Origin: an uncultured Oscillospiraceae bacterium
Lineage (GTDB): Bacteria; Bacillota; Clostridia; Oscillospirales; Oscillospiraceae
DNA length: 55,940 nucleotides
NCBI GenBank assembly: GCA_934589145.1
Contig: CAKTNW010000012.1
Coordinates: 1-55,940 of the forward strand
Direction: 5' to 3'
This document shows, piece after piece, positions 35,661-44,846 of this stretch. The translations under genes and the position numbers were made by a program. Positions within the stretch are counted from its first letter, which is position 1; the number at the start of each line of letters is the position of its first letter. Below the pieces are notes generated by a model. It had not been told where the DNA came from. It saw only the letters and a list, made by a program, of their open reading frames with translations, and made no database searches.

Positions 35661-37034
35661 ATGGCACAAGCTTTCTTTGGCGGCGTTCATCCCAATGACA
35701 TGAAGGCCGCGACCAATGAAAAGGCCATCGAACAGCTGGCAGCCCCGGCTGAGGTGGTCATTCCCATGTCTATGCACATCGGTGCGCCTTGCAAGCCTAT
35801 CGTTGCGGTGGGCGACAAGGTAAAAATTGGACAGAGGATCGGCGAACCCGGCGGATTCGTTTCCGCACCCATCCACGCCAGCATCTCCGGCACGGTGAAG
35901 GCCGTGGAGCCGCGGCCCTTCTCCATGGGCGGCAAGATGATGTCCGTGGTCATCGAAAACGACTTCCAGAACGAAGTGTCCGAGGAAGTCAAGCCTGTGG
36001 CGGACCCCGACAGCCTGACGCCTGAGCAGCTGGTGGAGATCGTCAAGAACGCCGGCATCGTCGGCCAGGGCGGCGCAACGTTCCCCACCCATGTGAAGAT
36101 CAGCTCCGGTCTGGGTAAGGTGGACTACGTGATCATCAACGCCGCAGAGTGCGAGCCGTACATCACCGGCGACCACCGCACCTGTCTGGAGCGTCCGGAG
36201 CAGGTCATCAAGGGTGCGACCCTGCTGGCCAAGTGCTTCGGCGTGGACAAGGTGTACATCGGCATCGAGGCCAACAAGCAGAACGCGGCCGACGTGCTGA
36301 ACAAGACCATCGCGGAGCTGAATGCCCCCGTGGTGGTGGAGGTCCTGCACACGCGCTATCCCCAGGGCGCTGAAAAGCAGCTGGTCCAGGCCGTGTCCGG
36401 CCGTCAGGTCCCCAGCGGCAAGCTGCCCGCCGATGCAGGCTGCTGCATCTTCAACCTGAACACCACCTGCGCCATCTATCGCGCGGTGTACACCGGCATG
36501 CCCGTGGTGAACAAGATCGTCACCGTGTCCGGCTCCGGCGTCATCGAACCCAAGAACATCGAGTGTCCTATCGGCACCCCCATCACCAAGCTGTTCGACG
36601 CCTGCGGCGGCCTGAAGGATGAGACGTACAAGCTCATCATGGGCGGCCCGATGATGGGTCTGGCCCAGTACGACGTGGACGTCACCGTGGGCAAGGGCAC
36701 CGGCGCCATGCTGGCCTTCGCCGACAAGGAGGAGCAGTACGTCGAGGATCCCCAGTGCATCCGCTGCGGCAAGTGCGTGGGCGTGTGCCCCATCCGTCTG
36801 GAGCCCGTCTTCATGTACAAGTATCTGATGAAGGGCGACGTGGACACCTGGCAGAACGTGCTGCACGGCATGGACTGCATCGAGTGCGGCGCCTGCACCT
36901 ATACCTGTCCCGCCCGCCTGCCTCTGACCCATGCGTTCCGTCTGGGCAAGCAGGAGGTCAATAACGCGAGAATGGCCGCCAAGGCCAAGGCGGAGGCCGA
37001 GGCGAAGGCCGCTGCCGAAAAGAAGGAGGCGTAA
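35661..37034 (+). CDS. rnfC: Electron transport complex subunit RnfC
   Basis: NADH/FMN- and Fe-S-carrying peripheral subunit of Rnf, which couples ferredoxin:NAD+ oxidoreduction to H+ or Na+ transport. 457 residues from MAQAFFGGVHPNDMK; an upstream in-frame GTG is less likely. GQGGATFPTHVK of the NADH/FMN-binding region, then two 4Fe-4S motifs CIRCGKCVGVCP and CIECGACTYTCP. It ends with an Ala/Lys/Glu-rich tail (KAKAEAEAKAAAEKKEA). First gene of rnfCDGEAB. Confidence 0.97.
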   Translation: MAQAFFGGVHPNDMKAATNEKAIEQLAAPAEVVIPMSMHIGAPCKPIVAVGDKVKIGQRIGEPGGFVSAPIHASISGTVKAVEPRPFSMGGKMMSVVIENDFQNEVSEEVKPVADPDSLTPEQLVEIVKNAGIVGQGGATFPTHVKISSGLGKVDYVIINAAECEPYITGDHRTCLERPEQVIKGATLLAKCFGVDKVYIGIEANKQNAADVLNKTIAELNAPVVVEVLHTRYPQGAEKQLVQAVSGRQVPSGKLPADAGCCIFNLNTTCAIYRAVYTGMPVVNKIVTVSGSGVIEPKNIECPIGTPITKLFDACGGLKDETYKLIMGGPMMGLAQYDVDVTVGKGTGAMLAFADKEEQYVEDPQCIRCGKCVGVCPIRLEPVFMYKYLMKGDVDTWQNVLHGMDCIECGACTYTCPARLPLTHAFRLGKQEVNNARMAAKAKAEAEAKAAAEKKEA

Positions 37035-37037
37035 ACC

Positions 37038-38045
37038 ATGACTGATTACAAGAATCTGAAGCTGATCGCGTCCTCCTCCCCCCATATCCGTTCCAACGAG
37101 AACACCCGCTCCATCATGCTGGACGTGATCATCGCCATGCTGCCCGCTCTGGTGTGGGCCATCTACAACTTCGGCTTCAAGGCGCTGATCTCCGTGGTAG
37201 TGTCCATCGTGGCCTGCCTGTTCTGGGAGTGGCTGTATCGCAAGCTCCTGAAGAAGCCCCAGGCCATCGGCGACCTGTCCGCTGTTGTCACCGGTATGCT
37301 GCTGGCATTTGTGTGCCCGCCCGAGCTGCCCTGGTGGACGCTGGTCATCGGCGCCTTCTTCTCCATCGTTGTGGTCAAGCAGCTCTACGGCGGCATCGGC
37401 TGCAACTTCCTGAACCCCGCTCTGGCCGGCCGTGCCATCCTGCTGGCCAGCTATGCCACCGCTATGACCACCTGGACCCTGCCCACCAGCAAGGTCGACA
37501 CCGTGGTCTCCACCGCGACCCCCCTGGCCATCATGAAGGAGGGCACCGTGGAGAAGTTCACCGAGCTGACCACCAACTATTCCGTTGCCGATATGTTCAT
37601 CGGCCGTGTGGGCGGCTCTCTGGGTGAGGTCTCCGCCCTGGCCCTGCTGCTGGGCGGCGCCTGGCTGCTGATCCGCAAGGTCATCTCCTGGCACACCCCC
37701 GTGGCCTTCATCGGCACTGTCGCCATCCTGACCCTGATCTCCGCTCCTGCCGGTATCGACAACGTGCAGTATATGCTGTACAACGTGTTCGGCGGCGGCC
37801 TGATGCTGGGCGCCATCTTCATGGCCACCGACTATGCCACCTCCCCCGTTACCAAGCCCGGCCAGCTGATCTTCGGCATCGGCTGCGGTCTGATCACCTG
37901 CTTCATCCGCCGCTTCGGTTCCTATCCCGAGGGCGTGTGCTATTCCATCCTGATCATGAACTGCACCACCTGGCTGCTGGATAAGTACATCCGTCCCACC
38001 ATCTATGGTGCGGTCAAGAAAGAAAAGAAGGAGGCGGCTAAGTAA
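37038..38045 (+). CDS. rnfD: Electron transport complex subunit RnfD
   Basis: Membrane subunit with covalently bound FMN, 335 residues and about nine helices. The flavinylated Thr is in VVSTATPLAIM (S-x-ATPL motif). It begins 3 bp after rnfC and its stop overlaps rnfG (TAATG). Confidence 0.96.
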   Translation: MTDYKNLKLIASSSPHIRSNENTRSIMLDVIIAMLPALVWAIYNFGFKALISVVVSIVACLFWEWLYRKLLKKPQAIGDLSAVVTGMLLAFVCPPELPWWTLVIGAFFSIVVVKQLYGGIGCNFLNPALAGRAILLASYATAMTTWTLPTSKVDTVVSTATPLAIMKEGTVEKFTELTTNYSVADMFIGRVGGSLGEVSALALLLGGAWLLIRKVISWHTPVAFIGTVAILTLISAPAGIDNVQYMLYNVFGGGLMLGAIFMATDYATSPVTKPGQLIFGIGCGLITCFIRRFGSYPEGVCYSILIMNCTTWLLDKYIRPTIYGAVKKEKKEAAK

Positions 38046-38638
38046 TGAAAATCTCCGGAAAGTTTATTCTCAAGGTCGCCGGTACTCTGACCGTTATTTC
38101 TCTGGTCATTGCCGCCCTGCTGGGTCTGGTCAATAATGTTACCGCCGATAAGATCGCTGAGATCGACGCGGAGAACACCCGCGTTGCTATGAGCGCTGTC
38201 GTTGACGAGGGCAGTGACTTTACCGATAAGCTGGAGATCAGCGACGACGTGGCCGCCGCGGCTGCCGCCCAGGGCGGCAAGCTGACTGAGCTGTACGGTG
38301 TGAAGACCGGCGGCGCGGATAACGGCTATGTGATGAAGATCTCCGCCTCCGGCTCCCAGGGCACCATCGTCATGATGGTGGGCGTGGACGCCAACAAGGC
38401 CATCACCGGCATTTCCGTGGTCAGCCACTCTGAGACCTCCGGCATCGGTACCAAGGTCGTGGGCAACGAGCCCAACTCCGCCGGTGTTCCCGTTCTGGAT
38501 CAGTTCATCGGCATGTCCGGCTCCGGTTCTCTGGTAGTCGGCAAGACGGTGACTCCCATCTCCGGCGCTACGGTTTCCACCAAGGGCATCACCATGGGCG
38601 CCAATGCCGCTCTGGCTGCCGCGGAAGCTTTGGGCTAA
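38045..38638 (+). CDS. rnfG: Electron transport complex subunit RnfG
   Basis: Membrane-anchored flavoprotein; 197 residues. One N-terminal helix (VAGTLTVISLVIAALLGLV) and an extracytoplasmic domain with the FMN attachment motif SGATVSTKG near the C-terminus (Thr is modified by ApbE-type flavin transferase; no apbE in this window). Confidence 0.95.
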   Translation: MKISGKFILKVAGTLTVISLVIAALLGLVNNVTADKIAEIDAENTRVAMSAVVDEGSDFTDKLEISDDVAAAAAAQGGKLTELYGVKTGGADNGYVMKISASGSQGTIVMMVGVDANKAITGISVVSHSETSGIGTKVVGNEPNSAGVPVLDQFIGMSGSGSLVVGKTVTPISGATVSTKGITMGANAALAAAEALG

Positions 38639-38656
38639 GAAAGGAGGAGCTGCATT

Positions 38657-39304
38657 ATGAATTTCGGTAAGCAATTAAAAGAGGGTCTGATCACTCAGAA
38701 CCCCGTGCTGGTGCAGGTGCTGGGCATGTGCTCCACCATGGCCATCACCACGTCCTTCTTCAACGGTCTGGGCATGGGCGTGTCCGTGCTGATCATCCTG
38801 ACCCTGTCCAACATCTTTATCTCCCTGCTGCGCAAGATCATCCCCAATGAAGTGCGTATCGCCTGCTACATCGTGGTCATCGCCGGCTTCGTGACCTGCG
38901 TGGACCTGCTGCTGAAGGCATTTGTTCCCGCCCTGTCCAACTCTCTGGGCGTGTTCATCCCCCTGATCGTCGTGAACTGCATCATCCTGGGCCGTGCCGA
39001 GGGCTTTGCCTCCAAGAACGGCGTGGGTGCCTCCGCGGTGGACGGCATCTGCCAGGGCATCGGCTACACGCTGGTGCTGATCGTCATGTGCGTTGTCCGT
39101 GAGTTCCTGGGCAGCGGCAAGTTCGGCGGCGGCCTGCTGGGCGGCGGCGCTCTGGGCAGCGCTCCCGGCGTGGTCATCTTCCCCGAGGAGTTCGGTATCA
39201 AAGTTCTGACGCTGCCGGTCGGCGGCTTCCTGACGCTGGGCGCACTGATCGCTGTGATGCAGTGGGCGCTGGCCAAGAGCGAAAAGAAAAAGGAGGCCAA
39301 GTAA
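38657..39304 (+). CDS. rnfE: Electron transport complex subunit RnfE
   Basis: Six-helix integral membrane subunit, 215 residues. MNFGKQLKEGLITQNPVLVQ, GMCSTMAITTSFFNGLGMG and LIVVNCIILGRAEGFA are typical of RnfE/NqrD. RnfE and RnfA are related and hold a shared Fe-S centre between them. AAGGAGGAGCTGC before the ATG. Confidence 0.96.
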   Translation: MNFGKQLKEGLITQNPVLVQVLGMCSTMAITTSFFNGLGMGVSVLIILTLSNIFISLLRKIIPNEVRIACYIVVIAGFVTCVDLLLKAFVPALSNSLGVFIPLIVVNCIILGRAEGFASKNGVGASAVDGICQGIGYTLVLIVMCVVREFLGSGKFGGGLLGGGALGSAPGVVIFPEEFGIKVLTLPVGGFLTLGALIAVMQWALAKSEKKKEAK

Positions 39305-39307
39305 GTT

Positions 39308-39895
39308 ATGTCTATTACTACTTTGCTCGCCATTTCTCTTGGCGCTATTCTGACCAATAACTTTATCTTCTCCCAGTTCCTGGGCATCTGCCCCTTCCTG
39401 GGCGTGTCCAAGAAGATCGACACCGCAGTCGGCATGGGCGCGGCCGTGACCTTCGTTATGGGTCTGGCCTCTGCGTTCTGCTATCTGGTGAATCTGGTTC
39501 TGGTTCCCCTGAACCTGGCCTTCATGCAGACCGTGGCCTACATCCTGGTCATCGCCGGTCTGGTGCAGTTTGTGGAAATGTTCCTGAAGAAGAACATCCC
39601 CACCCTGTACACCGCTCTGGGCGTGTATCTGCCTCTGATCACCACCAACTGCGCCGTTCTGGGCGTGGCTCTGCTGAACACCCAGAATGATTACAACTTC
39701 ATCGAGTCCGTGGTCTACGGTATCACCGGCGGTCTGGGCTTCCTGCTGGCCATCTTCCTGTTTGCGGCTGTCCGTGAGCAGCTGGAGGTCTCCAGTGAAA
39801 ACCCCAAGGCCTTTGACGGCTTCCCCATCGCGCTGGTCACCGCCGGCCTGATGGCGCTGGCCTTCATGGGCTTCAGCGGCCTGAAGGTCTGGTAA
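39308..39895 (+). CDS. rnfA: Electron transport complex subunit RnfA
   Basis: Six-helix membrane subunit, 195 residues, homologue of RnfE/Nqr[21 protein letters not shown] and [15 protein letters not shown] contain the conserved Cys that bind the intramembrane Fe-S cluster. Four bp after rnfE. Confidence 0.96.
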   Translation: MSITTLLAISLGAILTNNFIFSQFLGICPFLGVSKKIDTAVGMGAAVTFVMGLASAFCYLVNLVLVPLNLAFMQTVAYILVIAGLVQFVEMFLKKNIPTLYTALGVYLPLITTNCAVLGVALLNTQNDYNFIESVVYGITGGLGFLLAIFLFAAVREQLEVSSENPKAFDGFPIALVTAGLMALAFMGFSGLKVW

Positions 39896-39911
39896 GGAGG
39901 TAGAGGAGAAA

Positions 39912-40823
39912 ATGACTACTTTGATTTGGGCAATCGTTGTTCTGGGCGCTCTTGCCATTATCTTCGGCCTGATCCTGGCTGTTGCCGCCAAGGTCTTTGA
40001 GGTCGAGGTGGATCCCCGTCTGCCTGAGATCCAGGCATGTCTGGCTGGCGCCAACTGCGGCGGCTGCGGCTATCCGGGCTGCGGCGGCTGCGCCGAGGCC
40101 ATTCTGGCCGGTAAAGCCCCCGTCACCGCCTGCGCGCCCGCCGGCCCCGAGAATGCCGCCAAGATCGCGGCCATCATGGGTCTGGAAGCGCCCTCCGGCG
40201 ACAAGATGGTGGCACATGTGCTGTGTAACGGCGGCTGCAACGCCAAGGAGAACTTTGAGTACCGCGGCGTGAAGGATTGCCTGGCCGCCACCAAGGTCTG
40301 CGGCGGCGACGCCAAGGCCTGTAAGTACGGCTGCTTCGGCTTCGGCTCCTGCGCCGCTGCCTGTAAGTTCGACGCCATCCATGTCGTCGACGGTGTTGCC
40401 GTCGTCGATAAGGAGAAGTGCACCAACTGCGGCGCCTGCCGCGCTGCCTGCCCGCACCACCTGATCGTGGAGGTGCCCTACAAGCAGAAGGTGTTCGTCA
40501 ACTGCTCCAACAAGGATAAGGGCCCCGCTGTCACCAAGGTGTGCGCCAATAGCTGTATCGCCTGCGGTATGTGCGAGCGTACCTGTAAGTTCGACGCCAT
40601 CCATGTGGAGAACAACGTGGCCGTCATCGACTACAGCAAGTGCCGCAACTGCACCATGTGCGCCAAGGCCTGCCCCCGCAATGCCATCGAGCCGATCCCC
40701 ACTCCCGAGGAGAAGGAGAAGTTCAAGGCCGCGCAGAAGGCTGCCGCCGAGAAGAAGGCCGCTGCCGCCAAGGCTGCTGCCGAGGCTGAGGCCGCTAAGG
40801 CCGAGGCTCCCAAGGCTGAGTAA
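39912..40823 (+). CDS. rnfB: Electron transport complex subunit RnfB
   Basis: Ferredoxin-type input subunit, 303 residues: membrane anchor (LIWAIVVLGALAIIFGLILA), an Fe-S domain with CGGCGYPGCGGCAEAI, the Cys-rich segment CNGGCNAKENFEYRGVKDC, then ferredoxin-like 4Fe-4S motifs (CTNCGACRAACP, CIACGMCERTC, CRNCTMCAKACP). It ends in a roughly 35-residue Ala/Lys/Glu low-complexity tail. AAGGAGGTAGAGG precedes the ATG. Last gene of the operon. Confidence 0.96.
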   Translation: MTTLIWAIVVLGALAIIFGLILAVAAKVFEVEVDPRLPEIQACLAGANCGGCGYPGCGGCAEAILAGKAPVTACAPAGPENAAKIAAIMGLEAPSGDKMVAHVLCNGGCNAKENFEYRGVKDCLAATKVCGGDAKACKYGCFGFGSCAAACKFDAIHVVDGVAVVDKEKCTNCGACRAACPHHLIVEVPYKQKVFVNCSNKDKGPAVTKVCANSCIACGMCERTCKFDAIHVENNVAVIDYSKCRNCTMCAKACPRNAIEPIPTPEEKEKFKAAQKAAAEKKAAAAKAAAEAEAAKAEAPKAE

Positions 40824-40847
40824 AATCATCCTTTAATATCTTTCAAA

Positions 40848-40886
40848 AAAACAAGACCTCCGGCACAGCCGGAGGTCTTGTTTTGT
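40848..40886. terminator. Bidirectional terminator rnf / PucR gene
   Basis: AAACAAGACCTCCGGC-ACA-GCCGGAGGTCTTGTTTT, 13-bp GC-rich stem with A/T flanks, between convergent rnfB and the regulator gene. Confidence 0.92.
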
Positions 40887-40937
40887 CTATATAGAGGTTT
40901 AAGGTGGAACCTGAATTCTGCTGCCGCCTTTGCCTGT

Positions 40938-42158
40938 TCATTGATCTATAGGAGAATTATTTTTCGTACCGCCGATGAAAAATTCCGCGCCCTTGCTGTC
41001 CAGCAGGGTCAGCGCCGTGGACAGCAGCAGCGCCATGTGAGCTGCCGGATCATCCAGCGGGACGGCGAAATCCTCCCGCATTTTATGGATGCGGTACAGC
41101 ACCGTGTTCCGGTGGGTAAACAGCGCTGCGCAGGTGTCCTTCAGGGATCGCCCGCAGGTCAGGTAGTAGTAGAGCGTTTCGCAATACTGGCTGCCCTTCT
41201 CCCTGTCGCAGGCCGCAAGGGCCTTGACCTGGGGCAGGATCAGGCTCCTGTACCGCCGGGCAGCAGTCAGCATCAGCAGTGTGCGCAGCTGCTCCACATG
41301 ATAGACGCTGCCGCCGTGGAAGCCGGCATCCGTGATCACGTCCAATGCCTCCCGAGCAGTGCGGTACAGAGCAGGCAGGCCGTAGAGATCCGTTATCGGC
41401 TCGGAAATGACCACCTTCAGGTGAAATTCTTCCACAAGCGCGTCAAATCCGGCGGGGTCATACCCTTCGTGCAGAAACAGGATGACATCGCCCTGATAGA
41501 GAAACGGGTGCGAGGCGTAGAACCGGTAGGTCAGTTCGTCCTTCAACTGGCTTTTTCCCAGATACAGGGCGTGATACGCCGCCAGATCGATCAGGGCGAA
41601 GGCAGCGGGGTGGAAATCTGCCAGATAGGTGCTGGACGCCTGCAGCCGGAAATAGGCCGCCGAGGGAAAGCCGCCGTCCAGCAAATGCATCAATATCTCC
41701 TCCGCCGTGCCGAAGGGCTTGTCCTGGCGGCTGGCCTCCACAAACAGCTGCTTGGCCAGCACCGTCTCCACGGTGCGGAAGGTCTCTGCCGGAATGTCCT
41801 CCAGATGGCCGTCGATGTCCACGCAGACCAGATAGCCCAGCCGTACACCGGCGCTGATCAGGGGCGCGAAGCGGCGGCGACGGGTGCTGTCCGCCACCTC
41901 CACATAGTCCGGCGCTCCGGCGGACAGGGCCGGACTTCTGCTGATGATGGCGCCCGCCTCATAGGTGATGGCGCCCTGCTGTACGGCGCGGTCAAACAAG
42001 GGGTCGGTAAACCCCGGCGGCACGTAATGGGCCGCCACGCGGAACGCGTCGTCAATGACCATCAGGGGACAGTCCAGCAGCTCTCCCGCGTCGGCGGTCA
42101 GACGCGCAAGGTCGTCCTGGGCAAAGAAATCCGCCAACAGTGTCGCCGTATCCTTCAT
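40938..42158 (-). CDS. PucR-family transcriptional regulator
   Basis: 406 residues from MKDTATLLADFFAQDD; the ATG at 42158 has GAGGAG at ideal spacing. An N-terminal sensory domain and a GGDEF-like/CdaR middle region precede the PucR C-terminal helix-turn-helix (YYLTCGRSLKDTCAALFTHR, NTVLYRIHKMREDF). Such regulators often activate catabolic genes next to them. It is divergent from the permease and decarboxylase genes; overlapping promoters and the palindrome at 42178-42194 fit control of that locus (inference). Confidence 0.85.
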   Translation of the reverse strand: MKDTATLLADFFAQDDLARLTADAGELLDCPLMVIDDAFRVAAHYVPPGFTDPLFDRAVQQGAITYEAGAIISRSPALSAGAPDYVEVADSTRRRRFAPLISAGVRLGYLVCVDIDGHLEDIPAETFRTVETVLAKQLFVEASRQDKPFGTAEEILMHLLDGGFPSAAYFRLQASSTYLADFHPAAFALIDLAAYHALYLGKSQLKDELTYRFYASHPFLYQGDVILFLHEGYDPAGFDALVEEFHLKVVISEPITDLYGLPALYRTAREALDVITDAGFHGGSVYHVEQLRTLLMLTAARRYRSLILPQVKALAACDREKGSQYCETLYYYLTCGRSLKDTCAALFTHRNTVLYRIHKMREDFAVPLDDPAAHMALLLSTALTLLDSKGAEFFIGGTKNNSPIDQ

Positions 42159-42177
42159 AAAAGCGCTCCTCTCTTGA

Positions 42178-42194
42178 TTGTGCTCTTGGCACAA
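42178..42194. promoter_or_regulatory. Operator-like palindrome
   Basis: TTGTGC-TCTTG-GCACAA, perfect 6-bp arms, just downstream of the start point expected from the regulator's promoter and 32 bp left of the permease promoter. Confidence 0.5.
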
Positions 42195-42208
42195 CTTCTT
42201 TGCGAAAG

Positions 42209-42253
42209 ATTATACTTCCGTTCTCTTGCAAAAGCAAGGAAAATGCGTAAAAT
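42209..42253. promoter_or_regulatory. Overlapping divergent promoters
   Basis: Plus: TTGCAA (42226-42231), 16 bp, TAAAAT (42248-42253) for the permease gene. Minus: TTGCTT (42237-42232), 17 bp, TATAAT (42214-42209) for the PucR gene. The two -35 boxes lie side by side, so polymerase binding is mutually exclusive. Confidence 0.65.
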
Positions 42254-42290
42254 GGCAGCATAAAGAAAAAACGCAAAGGAGCGTGAGCGT

Positions 42291-43319
42291 ATGGAAACCA
42301 AAAAGAACATCAATATCTGGAAATCGCTGCAGAAGGTGCCTGCCGGCACCATGTTCGTGCCGCTGATCATTGGTGCGGTCATCACAACGATTTGTCAGGG
42401 TATTTTCAATTTTGACCTGTGGGGCACGCTGGGCAATCCTATGAAGGATATGTTCTCCTCCTCCGGCCAGATGCTGATCATCGGCCTGATGCTGTTCTGC
42501 ACCGGCACGCAGCTGAAGCTGTCGGATATGGCGGACGCCCTGCATCGGGGCGTGCTGCTGATCCTGGTGCGGCTGGGCGTGGCCTACGGGCTGTGCGCCC
42601 TGTTCTATGCCCTGTTCGGCTATGAGGGCTTTCTGGGCATCTCCTTCCTGGCCTTCGTGTGCGCCGTCACCAGCGCCAACGCGGCACTGTACATGGGCAT
42701 CATCTCCCCCTTCGGCGACAAGGCGGATAAGGCCAGCTTCGGTATCATGCTGATCTGCTCCATGCCGCTGCTGCCGCTGCTGTTCCTGGGCTTCTATGGT
42801 GAGGCCGGCTTCGGCGAGGCGCAGGTCATGCAGATCATCTCTCTGATCATCCCCTTTATTCTGGGCATGGTGCTGGGCAACATGGATATGGATATCCGCA
42901 AGGTGTTTGCCGGCGGCAATGCTATCATCCTCCCCTTCCTGGGCTTTGAGTTCGGCTCCACCATCAACCTGATCGACGCTGTGAAGATGCTGCCCCAGGG
43001 CCTGCTGATGAGCGTCATCTACTTCATCATCGTCATCACCCCGTCTTATATCTTCGAGCGCACGGTGCTGCATCGTCCCGGCTACGCCTCTGTGGCCAGC
43101 GGCTCGCTGGCAGGCGTGGCGCTGGTGATCCCCAGCATGGCGGCAGCCTCCAACACGGCCTTTGAGCCGTATGTGACCTCCGCCGTGGCCATTCTGGCCT
43201 TCGTGCTGGCAGTGACCAACATCCTGTGCCCCTTCATGGTGAAGTTCATCCTCACCAGGCATCCCGCCGACGAGCAGTCCCGGCAGGATGCCCACAAGCT
43301 GGCAGACGCCAAGCAATAA
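42291..43319 (+). CDS. 2-keto-3-deoxygluconate permease family transporter
   Basis: 342 residues, about ten helices; the KdgT family import proton-coupled 2-keto-3-deoxygluconate. Recognised from NIWKSLQKVPAGTMFVPLII, FCTGTQLKLSDMADALHRG and the long SLAGVALVIPSMAAASNTAF segment. No KDG kinase or aldolase lies nearby; instead acetolactate decarboxylase follows after 44 bp. The cargo may therefore be another 2-oxo acid (inference). AAAGGAG precedes the ATG. Confidence 0.85.
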   Translation: METKKNINIWKSLQKVPAGTMFVPLIIGAVITTICQGIFNFDLWGTLGNPMKDMFSSSGQMLIIGLMLFCTGTQLKLSDMADALHRGVLLILVRLGVAYGLCALFYALFGYEGFLGISFLAFVCAVTSANAALYMGIISPFGDKADKASFGIMLICSMPLLPLLFLGFYGEAGFGEAQVMQIISLIIPFILGMVLGNMDMDIRKVFAGGNAIILPFLGFEFGSTINLIDAVKMLPQGLLMSVIYFIIVITPSYIFERTVLHRPGYASVASGSLAGVALVIPSMAAASNTAFEPYVTSAVAILAFVLAVTNILCPFMVKFILTRHPADEQSRQDAHKLADAKQ

Positions 43320-43363
43320 CCATCTGATCTTCTATATCGATTCGCAAAAAGGAGTGTGTACAT

Positions 43364-44080
43364 ATGAAAACACTGATCCAGGCGTCCACACTGAACGCAT
43401 TGATGCTGGGCAATTTTGATGAGACCGTCAGCGTGAAGGACTTCCTTCACCATGCCGATACCGGTATCGGCACCTACACCGGACTGGACGGCGAGGCCAT
43501 TTTTGAGGACGGCGTGGCCTACAAGGCCACCGCGGACGGCAAGGTGGTCGTCATGAAGCCGGAGGACGGCGTAGCCTTCGGCACGGTGGCCAAGTTCGAC
43601 GAAAGCGTTCCTGCCGTGGAGCTTCGGGATATCACGGACATTGAAGCCATGAAGAAAGCGTTAGCACCTTATGTGTCGGGCAACCAGAACATCTTTTACA
43701 TGATCAAGGCCACCGGTGAGTTCAAGACCATGCACGTCCGCAGCTGCTTTGCCAGCCAGAAGCCCTACCCCACCCTGTCCGAGGTGGCCAGCAATCAGCG
43801 GGAGTTCCACTTTGCCAACACCTACGGCACCGTTATTGCCGTCTGGTGCCCCCGGTATGTGAACGGCATCAACCTGCCGGGCTGGCACTTCCATTACCTC
43901 AGCGGCGATAAGACACAGGGCGGCCACATTCTGGGCCTGTCCGCCGATCACCTGATGGTGAAGGTCAACCAGATCCAGCGCTTCGACCTGACGCTGCCCG
44001 GCAATCCGGAGTTCGCCCAGCGGGATCTGTGCGAGGATCTGAGCGCCAAGACCGCCGCCGTAGAGGGCGCGAAGAAGTAA
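43364..44080 (+). CDS. budA: Alpha-acetolactate decarboxylase
   Basis: Converts 2-acetolactate to (R)-acetoin and CO2. 238 residues. Zinc ligands His175 and His177 (GWHFHYLS) and His188 (GGHIL) have the family's H-x-H-x10-H spacing; Glu44 in LDGEAI and Arg126 in HVRSCF fit the active site. The N-terminus lacks a signal peptide, so cytosolic. No acetolactate synthase gene is adjacent. AAGGAG is at -10. Also called alsD. Confidence 0.93.
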   Translation: MKTLIQASTLNALMLGNFDETVSVKDFLHHADTGIGTYTGLDGEAIFEDGVAYKATADGKVVVMKPEDGVAFGTVAKFDESVPAVELRDITDIEAMKKALAPYVSGNQNIFYMIKATGEFKTMHVRSCFASQKPYPTLSEVASNQREFHFANTYGTVIAVWCPRYVNGINLPGWHFHYLSGDKTQGGHILGLSADHLMVKVNQIQRFDLTLPGNPEFAQRDLCEDLSAKTAAVEGAKK

Positions 44081-44105
44081 AGCGGTGAGCTTCTTCTTGT
44101 ACATA

Positions 44106-44143
44106 AAAAGGACTGACACGCGATAAGCGTGTCAGTCCTTTTT
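44106..44143. terminator. Terminator after budA
   Basis: AAAAAGGACTGACACGC-GATAA-GCGTGTCAGTCCTTTTT: 17-bp stem, bidirectional (also ends the converging livJHMGF transcript). Confidence 0.92.
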
Positions 44144-44206
44144 GCACGTTGCAGAATTTTGCGGACGTCAGATCACCAGCCGGTGCCCAACGGAATGGAC
44201 AAAAGG

Positions 44207-44833
44207 TCAGGTAAATAGCGGCAGGATCTTCTGGATAAGCTCCACGCAGCCATCCTCGCCCAACTGCTCGGAGTCCAGCGACAGGTCGTAGCCCGCGGCG
44301 TCCCGCCATTCCTCGCCGGTGTAATAGCGGTAGTAGGCGGCGCGGCGCTTGTCCTCGGTGCGGACGTACTTCGCCACCTCGCGGCCGCTCCAGGCCAGGG
44401 AATAGGACGCCACACGGGCCAGTCGGGCCTCCAGCGGCGCGTGGACAAACAGCCGCAGCAGTCTGACATTGGGCTGATCCATCAGAAGATAGTTGGCGCA
44501 CCGGCCCAGAATGATGCAGTCCTCCGTGGCGGCCAGCTCCTTGATGATCTTCGCCTGAAAGCTGAACAGGTTCCGGGTCGAGATGAAATCGTTGCTGTCC
44601 GGCGGCAGGATCTCGCCGGTGTAGACCTTTTCCGCGGCGGAGAGCATCTCCTTCCAGCCGATGCGTTCGTCCGCCGCGCCGAAAAGGCGCTCGTGGATGC
44701 CGCTGACCTCCGACGCCTTGCGCAGCAGATCGCGGTCATAATAGGGGATATTCAGCTTCTCGGACAGCTTGCGGGTAATGTCGTGGCCGCCGCTGCCGGT
44801 CTCACGGGCGACTGTAATGACAAAATGATCCAT
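44207..44833 (-). CDS. Cytidylate kinase-like protein
   Basis: 208 residues from MDHFVITVARETGSGGHDIT; P-loop-like GSGGHDI, then ILGRCANYLL and an Arg-rich lid. Belongs to the cytidylate kinase-2 group (not the housekeeping Cmk), of unknown substrate; the ATG at 44833 follows GGAGGAACATAT. It begins 13 bp after livF and is the last gene of the ABC transporter operon, although no link in function is known. Confidence 0.82.
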   Translation of the reverse strand: MDHFVITVARETGSGGHDITRKLSEKLNIPYYDRDLLRKASEVSGIHERLFGAADERIGWKEMLSAAEKVYTGEILPPDSNDFISTRNLFSFQAKIIKELAATEDCIILGRCANYLLMDQPNVRLLRLFVHAPLEARLARVASYSLAWSGREVAKYVRTEDKRRAAYYRYYTGEEWRDAAGYDLSLDSEQLGEDGCVELIQKILPLFT

Positions 44834-44846
44834 ATATGTTCCTCCC

